Of a DNA stretch of 64,000 nucleotides, positions 1-10,557 are shown piece after piece. The position numbers were made by a program, and so were the translations under genes. Within the stretch, counting starts at the first letter, position 1. Every line of letters starts with the position of its first letter. The stretch comes from Posidonia oceanica (Eukaryota > Streptophyta > Magnoliopsida > Alismatales > Posidoniaceae), in contig JAZBRS010000023.1 in NCBI GenBank assembly GCA_037176725.1, positions 30,685,001 through 30,749,000 of the forward strand, in the 5' to 3' direction. The notes below the pieces were generated by a model. That model was not told the DNA's origin. It was given only the letters and a program-made list of their open reading frames with translations, and made no database searches.

Positions 1-527
1 ACCAAATACGGCAGGCAACAACATACAACAGAGCAAAAGGCAAGTGCATGGCATGTGCGAGTGTTTGTGAGCATGATAGTGAAGGGGAAGCATTCATCAT
101 GTCAAAAGGCATATATACAGAGTATGTGCGTGTGTAGTGACATAGCAAATGTGTAAAAGAAAGCATTCATCATTCAAAAAGCATGCATTGTTGCCAAACA
201 AGTATGTAGACATGCATTGTGCAGGAAATAGAGCAGTAATAAGTAAAAGGGCTAAAGAAAGTAAAACAGGCAAGCTATAAAGCAAACAAGAGCAGATGCG
301 AGGAAATAAGCCAGCAAACAAACAACAGAGGCAAAGCAGAGCAAAACAGAACGCGAATCGAGGCAAAGGGGGTGCAAAACCAAAGCTGAGTAGCCACAGG
401 CGACTTGCCAGGAGTTTGCACAGGAAAACGAGCAAAACAGGCGAAGGAAACACAAAGGCAAACAAAGAAGGCAAATCCCAAGCAGAATGCGAGTGAGCGA
501 AAGCCAAGGCGAAAGCCGAAGTCTAGT
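1..527 (-). mobile_element. 5' leader of a minus-strand long-LTR retroelement (partial)
   Basis: This A-rich stretch lies just downstream (minus-strand sense) of the primer-binding site at 528-546, so it is the untranslated leader of an LTR element whose body continues left of the window. Read on the minus strand it has the same TGCTTGCCTTG / TTTATGCTTGC character as the leaders after 9365 and 50079. The 136-aa and shorter ORFs here are compositional and match no family I recognise. Confidence 0.6.
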
Positions 528-546
528 ATCCCTAGCGGAGTCGCCA
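528..546 (-). promoter_or_regulatory. Primer-binding site (PBS) of minus-strand LTR element
   Basis: On the minus strand this reads TGGCGACTCCGCTAGGGAT, one base after the LTR terminal CA. The same word follows the LTR ends at 9342 (TGGTGACCCCGCTGGGGAC), 50059 and 61632. The TGGCGACTC start resembles tRNA-Arg-type PBSs described for Tat/Ogre elements; the exact tRNA is an inference. Confidence 0.65.
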
Positions 547-867
547 CTGTAGTAACCCCGGTGTTCAGATCGTCCATGCACATTGCCAAAGCTCGCGTGC
601 ACCGATCAGAATCAGACTCACTATTAGCGGCTATGTCCGAGAAGGAAGACTTAACTTGAAAACATTTAAAAAATGGGAAAATGGGAAGAAAAGAAGAAGA
701 TAAGACAAATCGGAGTTGCCACCAAGTCTATTAGATCGGGAGACAAGGAAAATCGGGGAAATGCGTGAATAATCACGCAAAACCAAGCAAAAGATGCAAT
801 GCAAGGCAATGCAAAAGAAATGAGATGCAAATGAATGCAAATGATGTGACTCGCGCCTAGGATAAGG

Positions 868-985
868 GCAATATGGTCATTACGGGCCAAGAGAAAGAGC
901 AAGGACTCCTGTTACGCACGGGGAAGGTGTTAGGCACCCCCGACACGCCCAAAAATCGGTCTTTCTAGGGTTACGCTCGCATACG
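868..985 (-). promoter_or_regulatory. Conserved ~110-nt LTR block
   Basis: On the minus strand this contains GGGGGTGCCTAACACCTTCC followed by a GAGTCCTT word and a GGCCCGTAATGACC word. The same block is at 9010-9125, 17125-17240, 49745-49860 and 61320-61430 on the plus strand and at 35265-35390 on the minus strand, in LTRs otherwise unlike each other. Its position near the LTR 3' end suggests a transcription or RNA-processing element; function is not established from sequence. Confidence 0.6.
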
Positions 986-1254
986 CAGGGAAATGCAGAT
1001 TTGAATGCCTAAGTGCCAATGAATGCCTATCTAAATGCTCAAAGGTGTGCTCTAAGTGATGAATGCAATGCAAGGAAGTAAACGTGCAATCTAAGCGCTC
1101 AGCAACGCTGTCTGTGTTCTGAACCAGGCGAAACCTGGCTTGTGAGAACTCCAGGCAGTAAGCATCACTGCCCTAATGCAAATGCAGGCGATAAAACAAA
1201 ACAACGGTGAAAACAGGCAATGTGGGCGACATGCAAGAGAAAACAACGTAAAAC

Positions 1255-2335
1255 AAGCAAAACGATGCGAGAGGCGAAGCCGATCTGCAAAACGATACAA
1301 GAAACGAGGTCGACATGCAAAACGATGCGAGAAACGAAGCAAGAACGTAAAACAGCGGGAGAAACAAAGCAAGAACATAAATTAGTGCGAAAAACAAAGT
1401 CGGCATGCAGAACGGTGCAAGAAACAAGCGAAGCACGCAAAACGGTGCAAGAAACGAGCGAGGCACGCAAAACGGTGCAAGAAACAAACGAGGCACGTAA
1501 AACGGTGCAAGAAACAAAGTCAGGCATGCAAAACGATGCAAGAAACAAAGCAGCATGCAAAACGGTGCAAGAAACAAAGCAGCACGCAAAACGGTGCAAG
1601 AAAACAAGCGTTACGCAAAACGGTGCGAGAAACAAAGCCGGGCACGCAAAACGGTGTAAGAAACAAAGCAGCACGCAAAACGGTGCAAGAAAACAAAGCG
1701 GTATGCAAAACGGTGCAAGAAACAAAGCGGCACGTAAAACGGTGCAAGGAACAAAACGAGAATGCAAAACGGTGTAAGAAAACAAAGCGGCACGCAAAAC
1801 GGTGCGAGAAACAATGCCAGGCACGCAAAACGGTGCAAGAAACAAAGTGGCAAGCGAAACGGTGAGAGAAACAAAGGCGGGCATGCAAAACGGTGCAAGA
1901 AAACAAAGTCGGGCACGCAAAACGGTGCAAGAAAACAAAACGGCACGCAAAACGGTGCAAGAAACAAAACGACACGCAAAACGGTGCGAGAAACAAAGCC
2001 GAGCACGCAAAACGGTGCAAGAAACAATGCAGCACGCAAAACGGTGCAAGAAAACACTGCAGCACGCAAAACGGTGCAAGAAACAAAGCGACACGCAAAA
2101 CGGTGCGAAAAACAAAGCCGGGCACGCAAAACGGTGTAAGAAACAAAACGGCACGCAAAACGGTGCAAGAAACAAGGCTAGCACGCAAAGCGGTGCGAGA
2201 AACAAAGTCGGACACGGAAAACGATGCAAGAAACAAAACGACACGTAAAACGGTGCAAGAAACAAAGCGGCATGCAAAATGATGGGGGAAACAAAGCGGC
2301 ACGCAAAACGGTGCAAGAAACAAAGCGAAAAAGAG
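1255..2335. repeat. 28-31-bp minisatellite, about 36 copies
   Basis: The unit is close to AAAACGGTGCAAGAAACAAA plus GCGGCACGC, repeated head to tail with small length changes. It sits inside the 6-kb LTR. It keeps several frames open on both strands (for example a Phe/Leu/Cys-rich 394-aa minus-strand frame at 1165-2349); these are periodic by-products, not genes. Confidence 0.9.
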
Positions 2336-2689
2336 TGTGTAAAAGCCATGCAATGCGAATGATATGCAAAAGATGCTACCGAAGTTCAAGAGGACTTACC
2401 TTGGAAATCTGACGCCTGATCTGAAATCTGATTGGTCCTTGCTGAAGAGCGCTCCGCCGGGGTCGCCCAGGTAACTTAGTTGAGAAGATCCAACGGCTGG
2501 ATCTAAAGATATCCAGACTTCAAGACAGGAGGCCAGAATAGGGGAGAAGATAAGATCTAAGTGTAAAAGGGGCCTAAGGGGTGTGCAAAACAGGTCCTCC
2601 CGTGTAACCGGGAGCTAAGAATGCCTGAGTGTGTGCAAGGGATGCCGGATGCAAGAATGCAATGCGTGCGGAATGCAAGAAGAGACTTA

Positions 2690-3430
2690 AGGATGATTTT
2701 TCAAAAAAATGGGGACTTACATGCAATTTTGAAAAAGATGGGGGTCTGAATGCAATTTTACAAAATGCAGGGTTCAAAATGCAATTTTCAGGATAGCCAT
2801 GCATCAGGACAGGTTTCAAAGTCAAATGGTAAGTCGACATGCAATTTTGAAATCAATAGGGTCTAAAATGCAATTTTTTCTGCAAAACAGGGGTCTGAGT
2901 GGTCTGGAATGCAAACAGGGGCCTATGTGCAGTTTTTCAAACATGCAGGGTCTAAAATGCAATTTTATAAGCAAAATATGCATTTAAATGACTTCCATAA
3001 GCATGCAGAGGACTTATGTGCAATTTTCAAGTCATGCAGGGTCAAAAATGCAATTTCATAAGCAAAATATGCATTTAAATGTATGCTGTGCATTAATGAA
3101 GGACCTATATGCAAAAAACAGAAAGTATGAGGGAAATGATGCAATATAGTAAGAAAAAAAGAAAAATAAAACCTAAGTTAACAGATCAGAGGACCAAAGT
3201 GAAAATAAGAAAACTAACAAGGACTAGAAATGCAATACATCAAGGTAAAATACGAGCATTAAATCAGATTAATATCAGGAGGACTAACATGCAATTAATT
3301 GATTTTTGGGTTTTTTCCATGCAATTTCATAAGATTTACATACGAAATTAAATGAATAATAACAGAGGCAGGACCAGAATGTAATAAACTGAAAACAGAA
3401 GCTGAAAATGCAATTTATGGCAAAATAAGC
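2690..3430 (-). repeat. Degenerate TTGCATTTAGGTCC-type array in LTR
   Basis: On the plus strand words such as ATGCAATTTT, GGGTCTAAAATGCAATTT and GGACCTA recur every 20-60 bp. On the minus strand they match the TTGCATTTAGGTCC arrays at 48350-49170 and 59925-60745 and those of the LTR at 12290-13270. A shared LTR structural feature with no coding content. Confidence 0.65.
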
Positions 3431-3439
3431 ATGCTAATC

Positions 3440-4790
3440 AGAAAATAAATGCACAGTAAATGCCAAACGCCGACCACTGTAGCACAGTGCTACCATTGGC
3501 CGTCGCGGGCGGAGGGGGAGGCTGGTGAGGCACTGATGCGGCGGCGGTGCTCTCCGGAGCTTGGCGGAGGTCGCTGTGGCGTCGGCGAGCCGTGACGCTG
3601 CCTGAGGATGGCTGGAGGCGGCATCGGAGGTCTGCAGTCCAAAGGGAGATTGTCCGGGCGATCGACGCGACGGGAGGATGCTCTGAAGGCACCGGCATGA
3701 TCCCAGGGTCCATGCGGAGCGGAGACAACCGTCGGGGCAGCGTTCTGCAGGCCGGAGCGGCGAGGCGAGCTCGGAGCTCGCCGTAGAAGACGGGTCAGCG
3801 GCGGTGCTGACCCGACGAAGGAGGAGAGGAAACCCCGATCTGAGGGGTTAGGAAGTAGGAGAGTGAGGAGATTAGCTACAGGGAGAATAAAAAAACCTGT
3901 TTCGTTGGCTGGGAGGTCCCCCCGACGCAGGTGGATTCTGCAGATGCCGGCGGTGATCGTCCGAAACGTGCGGGCGTCGTCAGCGGCTCGCGGGCGTCTG
4001 GAATCACTCCACTCGATCCTCCGGTGCTTGCTGTATGTTGCTCCTTAGGCTGGTTGGAAGCGTCCGGTGGACTTCTGGAAGACGGGTGATGGTGTTTGGA
4101 GGGTTAGGTTGGGCAGTGGTGGCTTGGAGAAGGAGTTGGCCGGTATGTGGATTTCGGACAGAAAAAGGGGTTAAGTGTTTGCTGTGGAGGGTTGGCTGTG
4201 AGGGGAGCTGCTGGAGTGAAGGCTTGGTGGTCTGAGAAGGTGGGATTCAGGAGAGTTTCTGGGTGAAGTTTAGAGGGGTTCTGTGGACGGAAGAGGAGGG
4301 AATTCTGGAAAGATGGAGTGTTGGGTTCTGCTGAAGAAATGGGTGAGTCGGGAGGTGGATTCGGAGTGATTTGAGCTGCTGAATGGGGGGCTGTGAAGCT
4401 GGTTGCCTGGGTGAGATTGGGGGCGGAATTGAGGTGATTCTCCTAGGAGTTGGGTACTCTGGTTTGAGTGGAAAAGAAGAGGAAGAGGAATGCCGGATTT
4501 CAGTGGAAGATAGTGGGAATTCTCTGGGTTCTCTCCGGCTGGGGGAGCGCACGGGAAGAGGGTGGAGGTCTGGGCAATGAAGGATCTGTCTCCCTCCTGC
4601 GCTCGAGCTGCTACTGGTTTTTGAAGTACTGGCCTTGATCGGTCTTTTCGGTCTGAGGGTGGATGCTGCAATTGAGGGCTAAGGAGGCATGGCAGGAAGG
4701 TTGCAGGTGCACGGCCGAGGAGGGCGGCGCACGCCGGTCCGACCTGGGCAGAGGGCGTGCAAGGTGCAAGGACGGTCAGGTGGAAGGACG
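3440..4790. other. GC-rich, ORF-permissive LTR segment without recognisable gene
   Basis: The first part (3470-4030) is CGG/CTCCGG-rich and the rest is G-rich. Several 60-130-aa frames are open on both strands, but none has a recognisable domain and none is clearly conserved between LTR copies. Equivalent Pro/Ser/Ala-rich frames are found in the plus-strand LTRs (6800-7780, 47000-48250, 58770-59850). Read as the 5' half of the minus-strand LTR. Confidence 0.5.
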
Positions 4791-4799
4791 ATGCTGTCG

Positions 4800-6200
4800 A
4801 CTGCGGAAGGTTGTTGGCAGAGAAAAGAGAAGAAAAAACCAGAGGGAGGAGAAGGAGAGGAAGAAGGAGGGAAGGAGGTGGTTTGCAGGCGTGGGCCGGG
4901 CTTTGTGCGCACGGGAGAAAAGGAAAAAAAGAAAGGAAGGAGGAGAGGGGAGACGGGCCGGACCGGGCCCAAGAATGGAGAAAGAAAAGAAAGAAAGAAA
5001 AAATAGAAAGGAAGAAAGAAAGAAAGGAGGAAGAGAAGGGAGAGAAATAAATTAGATAAAAAAAAAAATAGAAAAGGTTCTTAGAGTGATTGTGTTTTAA
5101 GTTGGGACCTTGATTAAGTTTTTTAATAATTGTTTTTGATTAATTAATTGGATTTAGAGAGATTTAGTTTTGATTAGGGTTTTTAGAGTTTTGTTTATTT
5201 TGATGTGTTTTTTATTTTGATTAAATGTTTGTTAAGTCTTTTAAGTTGTTTTCTAATTATGTTTTCCTTGTTAAGTACCTGGGATGTTAATTAGGATTTT
5301 TTAAAGTTTGTTTTAAACTAATTAGAGTGGGTTTTGGATTTTTGATTTTGGTCCTTTTTTGCTTAAGTCTTTTTTATTTGTTTTTTATTTTTGTTTGTTG
5401 AGTTCTTTTAATTAATTTCTTTTTTGTTAGGTCTTCTTGTTATGTTTTTAGTTGGGTGTTTTTGGATTCTTGATTGTTTGTTATTATTATTATTTTTCCT
5501 TTTTTTTTAATTAGGTTTTTGAGTTCTTCTTCTTATATTTGTTAGGTTTCTTCTTTTTTTCTTAGTTAGTTGTCTTGGCACCTTTTTAATTGTTTTCTTT
5601 TCTTTTTAGGAATTGTTTTCAATTGTCTTTTAGTAAGGTTCTTACTTTGACTTGTTTTGATTGCTTTTTGGTTTTTTCCTTGATTTTACAGCATTCTCTT
5701 TTGGTTGGTTTCGCATTTTTTAGTTGCATTCTTGGTTTCCCTTTTTTAGTTGGATTTAGTTAGGCTTTTGTTTTTTAATTGTTTGGTTAAGTTTTTAATT
5801 ATTTCTTTTTAGGATTTTGACTTGTTTCTCTTTTGTTTTAGAGTTTTAAAGGTTTTCAAAGGTTTTTAAAGGTTTAGTAAGAGAAGAGAAGGGGAAATTA
5901 GAAAGGAGAGGAAAAGGGAGAAATGGAGGAATAAATAGGAAAGAGAGGAGTTGAAAGAAAATAATTTTTTGAAAATCAAAGAAAATGGTAAAAATAAGAT
6001 AAAAATAGGAATAAGATTGAGAACAGATGGAAACACAAGGGGGCCCACAGCCAGGCAAAAAAGAGGGAGAAAAGGAGGTGAAAGGAAGGAGGATGATCAG
6101 GAGAGAGAGAGGAGAGAGAAAAGAATAATCTAGGAGAGAGAAAAGGATAATTTAGGCAAAAGGAGGTCTTAGAGGTTTCGAAAAGGGGTGAAATTTGGTG
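4800..6200. repeat. Purine-rich tract followed by T-rich low-complexity DNA
   Basis: 4800-5050 is GGA/GAAA-rich (simple-repeat-like), 5060-5860 is T-rich with TTTT(G/A) runs, and 5870-6160 is purine-rich again. There are no coding features beyond Lys/Arg/Glu-rich shadow frames. The strand asymmetry is strong: on the minus strand the long middle part is A-rich. Confidence 0.7.
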
Positions 6201-6563
6201 GGTGTGTAGTCTAGGGTCTCTAGTCTTGCTCCCAGGGTTTTGGTTTGGTTTTGAGAAAGTTTTGGAAGGGTTTTGAGGTGTAGAAAAATGGTAGTTTTGC
6301 CTAAGTTTTCTTGGATTTTTGGGAGTGGTTTTGGTTTGAAATTCTATGGGCTTTTTGGTGGATTTGCTAAGTCAGGAAGGGTGAGTTTTCCTATGGTTTT
6401 TGGGTAGTTTTTGAATTCAGGAAATGGGTGTAATCTTAGGTTGAGTTTGGGCTTGTTTTGAGGGGAAAGAGGAAGAGAATGGTGCGGGTTTGGACCTAGG
6501 TTTGGGTTCAGAAGCCACCAGAAGATTCTAATCGATTCAACCTGTCAAAATGGGGTGTCAACA

Positions 6564-6577
6564 GATGCCCCTCCCTT
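6564..6577 (-). promoter_or_regulatory. Polypurine tract (PPT) next to minus-strand LTR
   Basis: The minus strand reads TAAGGGAGGGGCATC directly before TGTTGACACCCC. The same arrangement (CAGGGAGGGGTATC before TATTGACACCCC) occurs at 58069-58082. This is the expected plus-strand priming site for 3' LTR synthesis. Confidence 0.7.
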
Positions 6578-6800
6578 AGCGAGGTCGAGCGAAGCGAGGC
6601 CGCTGCTCAGGATTGACAAGACACCCCGTCTGACCGACGGGAGTAGAGGATTGCTGTCGGCGTGAGCCTCTTATTCGGCGGATGCACCGAACGTCGTAGA
6701 TCGTTGCCGCAATGCAAAGTGCAGGTGCAAATGGATGAAATGCAATGTATGCAATGCATGCGAATGCGGATGCAATGCAAAAGTTAGTGCCGGAGTTAGT
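6564..6800 (-). mobile_element. 3' end of internal region, minus-strand element (partial)
   Basis: Reverse complement of 6578-6720 aligns by eye with 57940-58068: both contain TTGCGGCAACGA, CATCTGCCGAATAA-like words, GGGGTGTCTTGTCAATCCTG and then the PPT. The match fades near 6750-6830, where plus-strand LTR-like sequence begins, so the remainder of this copy is lost at a rearrangement junction. The exact breakpoint is not visible. Confidence 0.6.
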
Positions 6801-9342
6801 ACAGATGGGGAAGCCGACCGTTGCCCTCTGTCACCAGTCACCTTCGCACTTACTGCCTCGCTCCCGCCATCCGCTAGGCGACAAGGGCATTTACTCGGCC
6901 GCCCCTCCTTGTCGTTTCCCCCCTCTCACAAAAACCCATCATCACCCTCGTCGGCCACATGCTCTGACAACCTCGGCCTCCTCGCTGGCCGGCCTGCACA
7001 CACGTCCGTCACCTCACCACCAGTTCGGCCTGCCGCGCCTGACCACGTTTTCCACTCTCACGCCTCCCTCTAAGCACCTCCGTCCTCGTGTGGAGAGCCA
7101 CCCTTCGAACAAAACCGAAGAACCCATTTCGCTGACCGACACACCTTCACACTCGGCTCACATTTCCCACACGACCCTTGCCTCCAAGCGAACTCCCGAG
7201 CTCCCTTGTGCGATCCTCGAGCCTCCCCGAAGCTTTCCCATGCGTTTCCAAGCATCTGAGGACTCTTCCCAAGCTTCGCTGGTGTCATCTTCCCCAACTC
7301 CGGCGACATCTCTCCACGCCAATTGTCACTTCCGGTGAGCCACAAGAGGTACACACCTCTGCCCCTTGCATGCCTAAGGGTCCGGGAAGCTTCCCGAACC
7401 CCTCCCCTTTCTTCCTAGCTAGCTAGATGCCATGTTTGCGCTCTCGGCCAGCCCAACGGCCGACAACGCGCGGCAACGCCGGCGAGCCGCTAGCGGAGGC
7501 GGGGAGGAGGCGTGAGCCTCTCCCCTTAGCCTGCGAGCACTTCCTCGCATCCTCCTCCATGCCACATAGCCTCCCAGTCCGTTCCACGAGCCTTCGGCCA
7601 CCTCGTTGGCTGGAATTCGTTGACCGTCGGCGACACAAAATGGAGGAGGTGGGTGGAGCTCCTCAAGCCACCGTTTCCCACGCCGATGGCGTGGTTGGAT
7701 TCCTGGGAGCTTCCTCATGCTTCCCAAATCCTCCCCAGATTTTTAGGCCTCGCTCAAGTGGCGAGAAGCGGCGTTGAAGTCCAGTGAGCGAACTGCCTGC
7801 AACGCTCACAGCCTGCCAGCCGCACTTTGAGCCGTTGCCCCGGCCGACTCAAAGCCCCATTTTCTATGTTGATTATATTCTTATGCTCCTGAATGATAGC
7901 TCTACATGTCTGTATGTTTAGTTTTTATCTTAGCTTAGCCTCGGGTTCCTAGTCCAGCCATGAACATGGCTGTTTGGCCACTAGAGTTGTAGGTCAGCCG
8001 CCGCTCTGACCGGCGACTAGGCTGCAACTCTAGGCAGCCTTCCGGCTAAGTTCGGGCCACTATACCTCGCGACCTATTTACCCATTTGCCAATCTGAATG
8101 CATGTTTGTGTGCCCCTTTGTGCCAACTTTATTTCCATGTGTTTGGTTCCCGGTTTTACATTAGTTTTCTACCCCGATCTTGGCAATGAAAGCCACAGCT
8201 TGGAGTACTGCATATGGCTGGGCCGCTTGTCTGAACGGTGACCCAACTGGGCGCCCCTACAGATGGCGACTTGGTTTGCAGTCCAAGTGGTGAGCGAGCC
8301 ATCAGTCTGCCGTTTTGTCGCTTTGCTTGTGTGATTTGCTTTTACGACGATTTCTATGCTTGGTTGCCGTCTGTGTTTTCAGTGCCGTTTTAGTCATTAA
8401 ATCCGCCCTACTTTTATGCCTCTTTCTTGGCAATGATGGCTACTGTGCAGGGAGCATGGCCTGTGCCTCTGCCGCCGGCTTCACCAGCGACAAGCACCGT
8501 CGCCTGGGTGACAGGTGACCATGCCCTGAACTTGACAGTACGCCTAGCCGCCGCCTCGTCGCTTTGCCGTTTCTTTTTTCCGACTTGCTTGCACTGATTT
8601 GGATGCCGGACCCTTTATCTGCATTTTCCAAGTTTCAGTTTTAGTTTCGCTTTGTTTTTACGCCTTTCCCGTAGCAATGATTGTTGCAGTCTGGGGAGTG
8701 TTGTCTACGAGCCTGCCGCTGGCCTCACCGGCGACCAGTGTCGTCGCCTGCCGTACCAGCGACCACATACTAAACCAGGCAGTATGCCTAGCTACCCTGA
8801 TCATCGCTTTCCGCTGGTTCCTTTCGGTGTTGTGATTCTAGTTTCGTCTCCCTTTACTGTTTATCACCCCTTTTCAACGCTTTGGCTTTCGTCATTCATC
8901 TTCAAGCATGGTTTTTGCTAAGCTATGCATGGTTTATAAAATGCATGTTGCATACCGCCTTAGGTGAATATAAACCGGCGTTTTACGCCAACATTTAGCC
9001 ACACAAGAGTGGAAAGTCAAGAAAGACCGATTCTTTGGGTGTGTCGGGGGTGCCTAACACCTTCCCCGCGCGTAATAGGAGTCCTTACCCTTTCTTTGGA
9101 CCCGCATTGACCTCTTTGCCTTCATCCTTGGCACGAGTCACATATTTTGCATAGCATTACATTTATTTGCATGTTTTCTTTCTTTTCCTCGGTTTTCCTC
9201 GTCTTCCCGATAATAGACTAGGTAGCGACTCCGTTTTGTCTTATCTCCTTTTGCTTTCCCTCTTCGCGTCGCTCCCATTCGTGAAGTTCCTCTTCTCTTT
9301 CGGACCCCCTCTGGTCCGGATCCGTGGGATCAGGCATTCACA
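6800..9342 (+). mobile_element. Plus-strand LTR, 5'-truncated
   Basis: The 3' part is clear: the conserved block (9010-9125), U5 word AGGTAGCGACTCC (9220-9232), terminal CA at 9342 and a PBS at 9346. The 5' start (TGTTGACACC) is missing; the left part is CCTC/CGG-rich and resembles the Pro-rich body of other LTRs. 7980-8790 carries four GGCGAC-type palindromic cassettes. Short frames here have no recognisable domains. Confidence 0.65.
7981..8790. repeat. Four palindromic GGCGAC-core cassettes about 225-255 bp apart
   Basis: Cassettes lie at about 7981-8033, 8229-8290, 8466-8520 and 8710-8775. The first has outer arms CTAGAGTTG (7981-7989) and CAACTCTAG (8025-8033), a perfect inverted repeat, around an inner GGTCAG...CTGACC stem. 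The third and fourth have CAGCGAC...GTCGCCTG and GGCGACCAGTGTCGTCGCC. Flanks of the last two (TTTTAGT..., GGCAATGATGG / AGCAATGATTG) show they are diverged tandem units. Confidence 0.6.
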
Positions 9343-9345
9343 GGC

Positions 9346-9364
9346 TGGTGACCCCGCTGGGGAC
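9346..9364 (+). promoter_or_regulatory. PBS of plus-strand LTR element
   Basis: TGGTGACCCCGCTGGGGAC lies four bases after the LTR terminal CA (9342). It matches the PBS words at 528-546 (minus) and 50060-50078 apart from a few substitutions. Confidence 0.65.
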
Positions 9365-10557
9365 CAGACTCCGACTTTCGTTTTTGCCTTTCCTCTTTTG
9401 TGTGGCTCTTTTTATTGCTTAGCATTCTAACTGCCTTGCTTGTTTATTTACCGCATTTAATTTGCTCCCCTTTGCTTGGTTTAGCATTTCACTTGCCTTA
9501 ACTGCTTTATTATTGTGTTAATTCTTGCATTTTTGCTTATCCTAGCATCTAATTGCCATGATTGCTTGATTTAACGTACTAATGCATGCCTTTTGCTTGT
9601 GATTTGGTTTCTTTTTACACAAACATGCTATGCCACTTCACTTATGCACATGCCATGCCTTTACCTACCTTTTGATGTGTTGGTTGCTTTTCATTTTCAC
9701 TAAGCATGCCCACAACATCAGCACATGCCATGAGCATGCTTTTTACAATAATGTATGATGTTTGCATGCCATGCTTGGATGATTTTCTTCCTCTTTTTGC
9801 ATTAATCCTAAGGACAATTAGAGACTGATTGTTTCCCCCCATGGCAAGTAAAAATTAAATCTAGGAGCAACTAGAGACATCAACCCACATTCACCCCCTT
9901 GAGTTAATACAACATGTAAGATTAAAAAACTTTAATCATTTTGCATGAAGCATCATATAGGACATGCATTCTTCTCATCTAAGTCCACCTATCAGTCTGA
10001 GAAGGACGGTTTCGGTCTCTCGTTCCACCGCTTTGGCGCAGAGCGAGTTGGTTGCTCTATCCTCCTTTGTCAGGGGTCGTGTTGGTATTAGTCGTGGGTA
10101 CAACCTGTGCTTTGGCTGGGTCGAGGCTCCAAACGCACCACGCGTTCACTGCCTAAGCTTTAGTCAGGATTTAGAATGGGGACCTTACTTTCTGACCGAG
10201 TCGGTGACCTATACACTTGTGGGAGTCCGAAGTAGACAACCTACTAGGACACACTAGATTGGTGAGAGAGAGAGCATGCTAGAAAGCATACCATTTGCAT
10301 GAATGCATTTCATACCACCAATTAAACATTTGCTTTTTCTTTCAAGTTCTAACACCTATTTGCTTTGTCTGTAACAGAGGTTAGTGAGCGAGTTCCCTAG
10401 CCAGAGCTTGAGTACTTCCTTTCACTGACGCCCTTGTTGTGACATCTGTTTTCGACCCTCCTCTTCTGAGCTATTCGCCTTTGCGACTATAGCTCCTCGT
10501 AGGTGTCGTCCCTCCCCTTTTCATCGTAGCCCTGTTTTTACCCGCTCATGGTCAGCC
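9365..10557 (+). mobile_element. Untranslated leader with conserved ~290-nt block
   Basis: The leader is TTGC/CTTT-rich. Block 9960-10260 is clearly alike 50655-50950 and 62225-62530 (words ATGCATTCTTCTCATC, AGTCTGAGAAGGA, TGCTTTGGCTGGG). A pyrimidine stretch then AG (10360-10377), matched by CCTGTCCGCAG at 51065-51075, could be a splice acceptor ahead of gag. A short frame in the block keeps some protein-level similarity between copies but is broken in each. Confidence 0.5.

Larger units (their letters stand above)
548..6563 (-). mobile_element. 6.0-kb LTR, minus strand, shared by two tandem element copies
   Basis: The minus-strand LTR begins TGTTGACACCCC (complement of 6552-6563) and ends CA at 548. 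A PBS lies on its left (528-546) and a polypurine tract on its right (6564-6577), so internal sequence flanks both sides. Order on the minus strand: Pro/Ser-coding-like GC-rich part, T-rich then purine-rich tracts, a degenerate TTGCATTTAGG array, a 29-bp minisatellite, the conserved 110-nt block (868-985), and U5 with a PBS-like word near 711-725. It is much longer than its 3.6-kb relatives at 46329 and 58083. No real gene is seen; ORFs inside are repeat or GC artefacts. Confidence 0.75.

Noticed and set aside
1165..2349. 394-aa Phe/Leu/Cys-rich minus-strand frame that looks like a membrane protein
   Set aside because: It is a read-through of the 29-bp minisatellite; several frames on both strands are open for the same reason.
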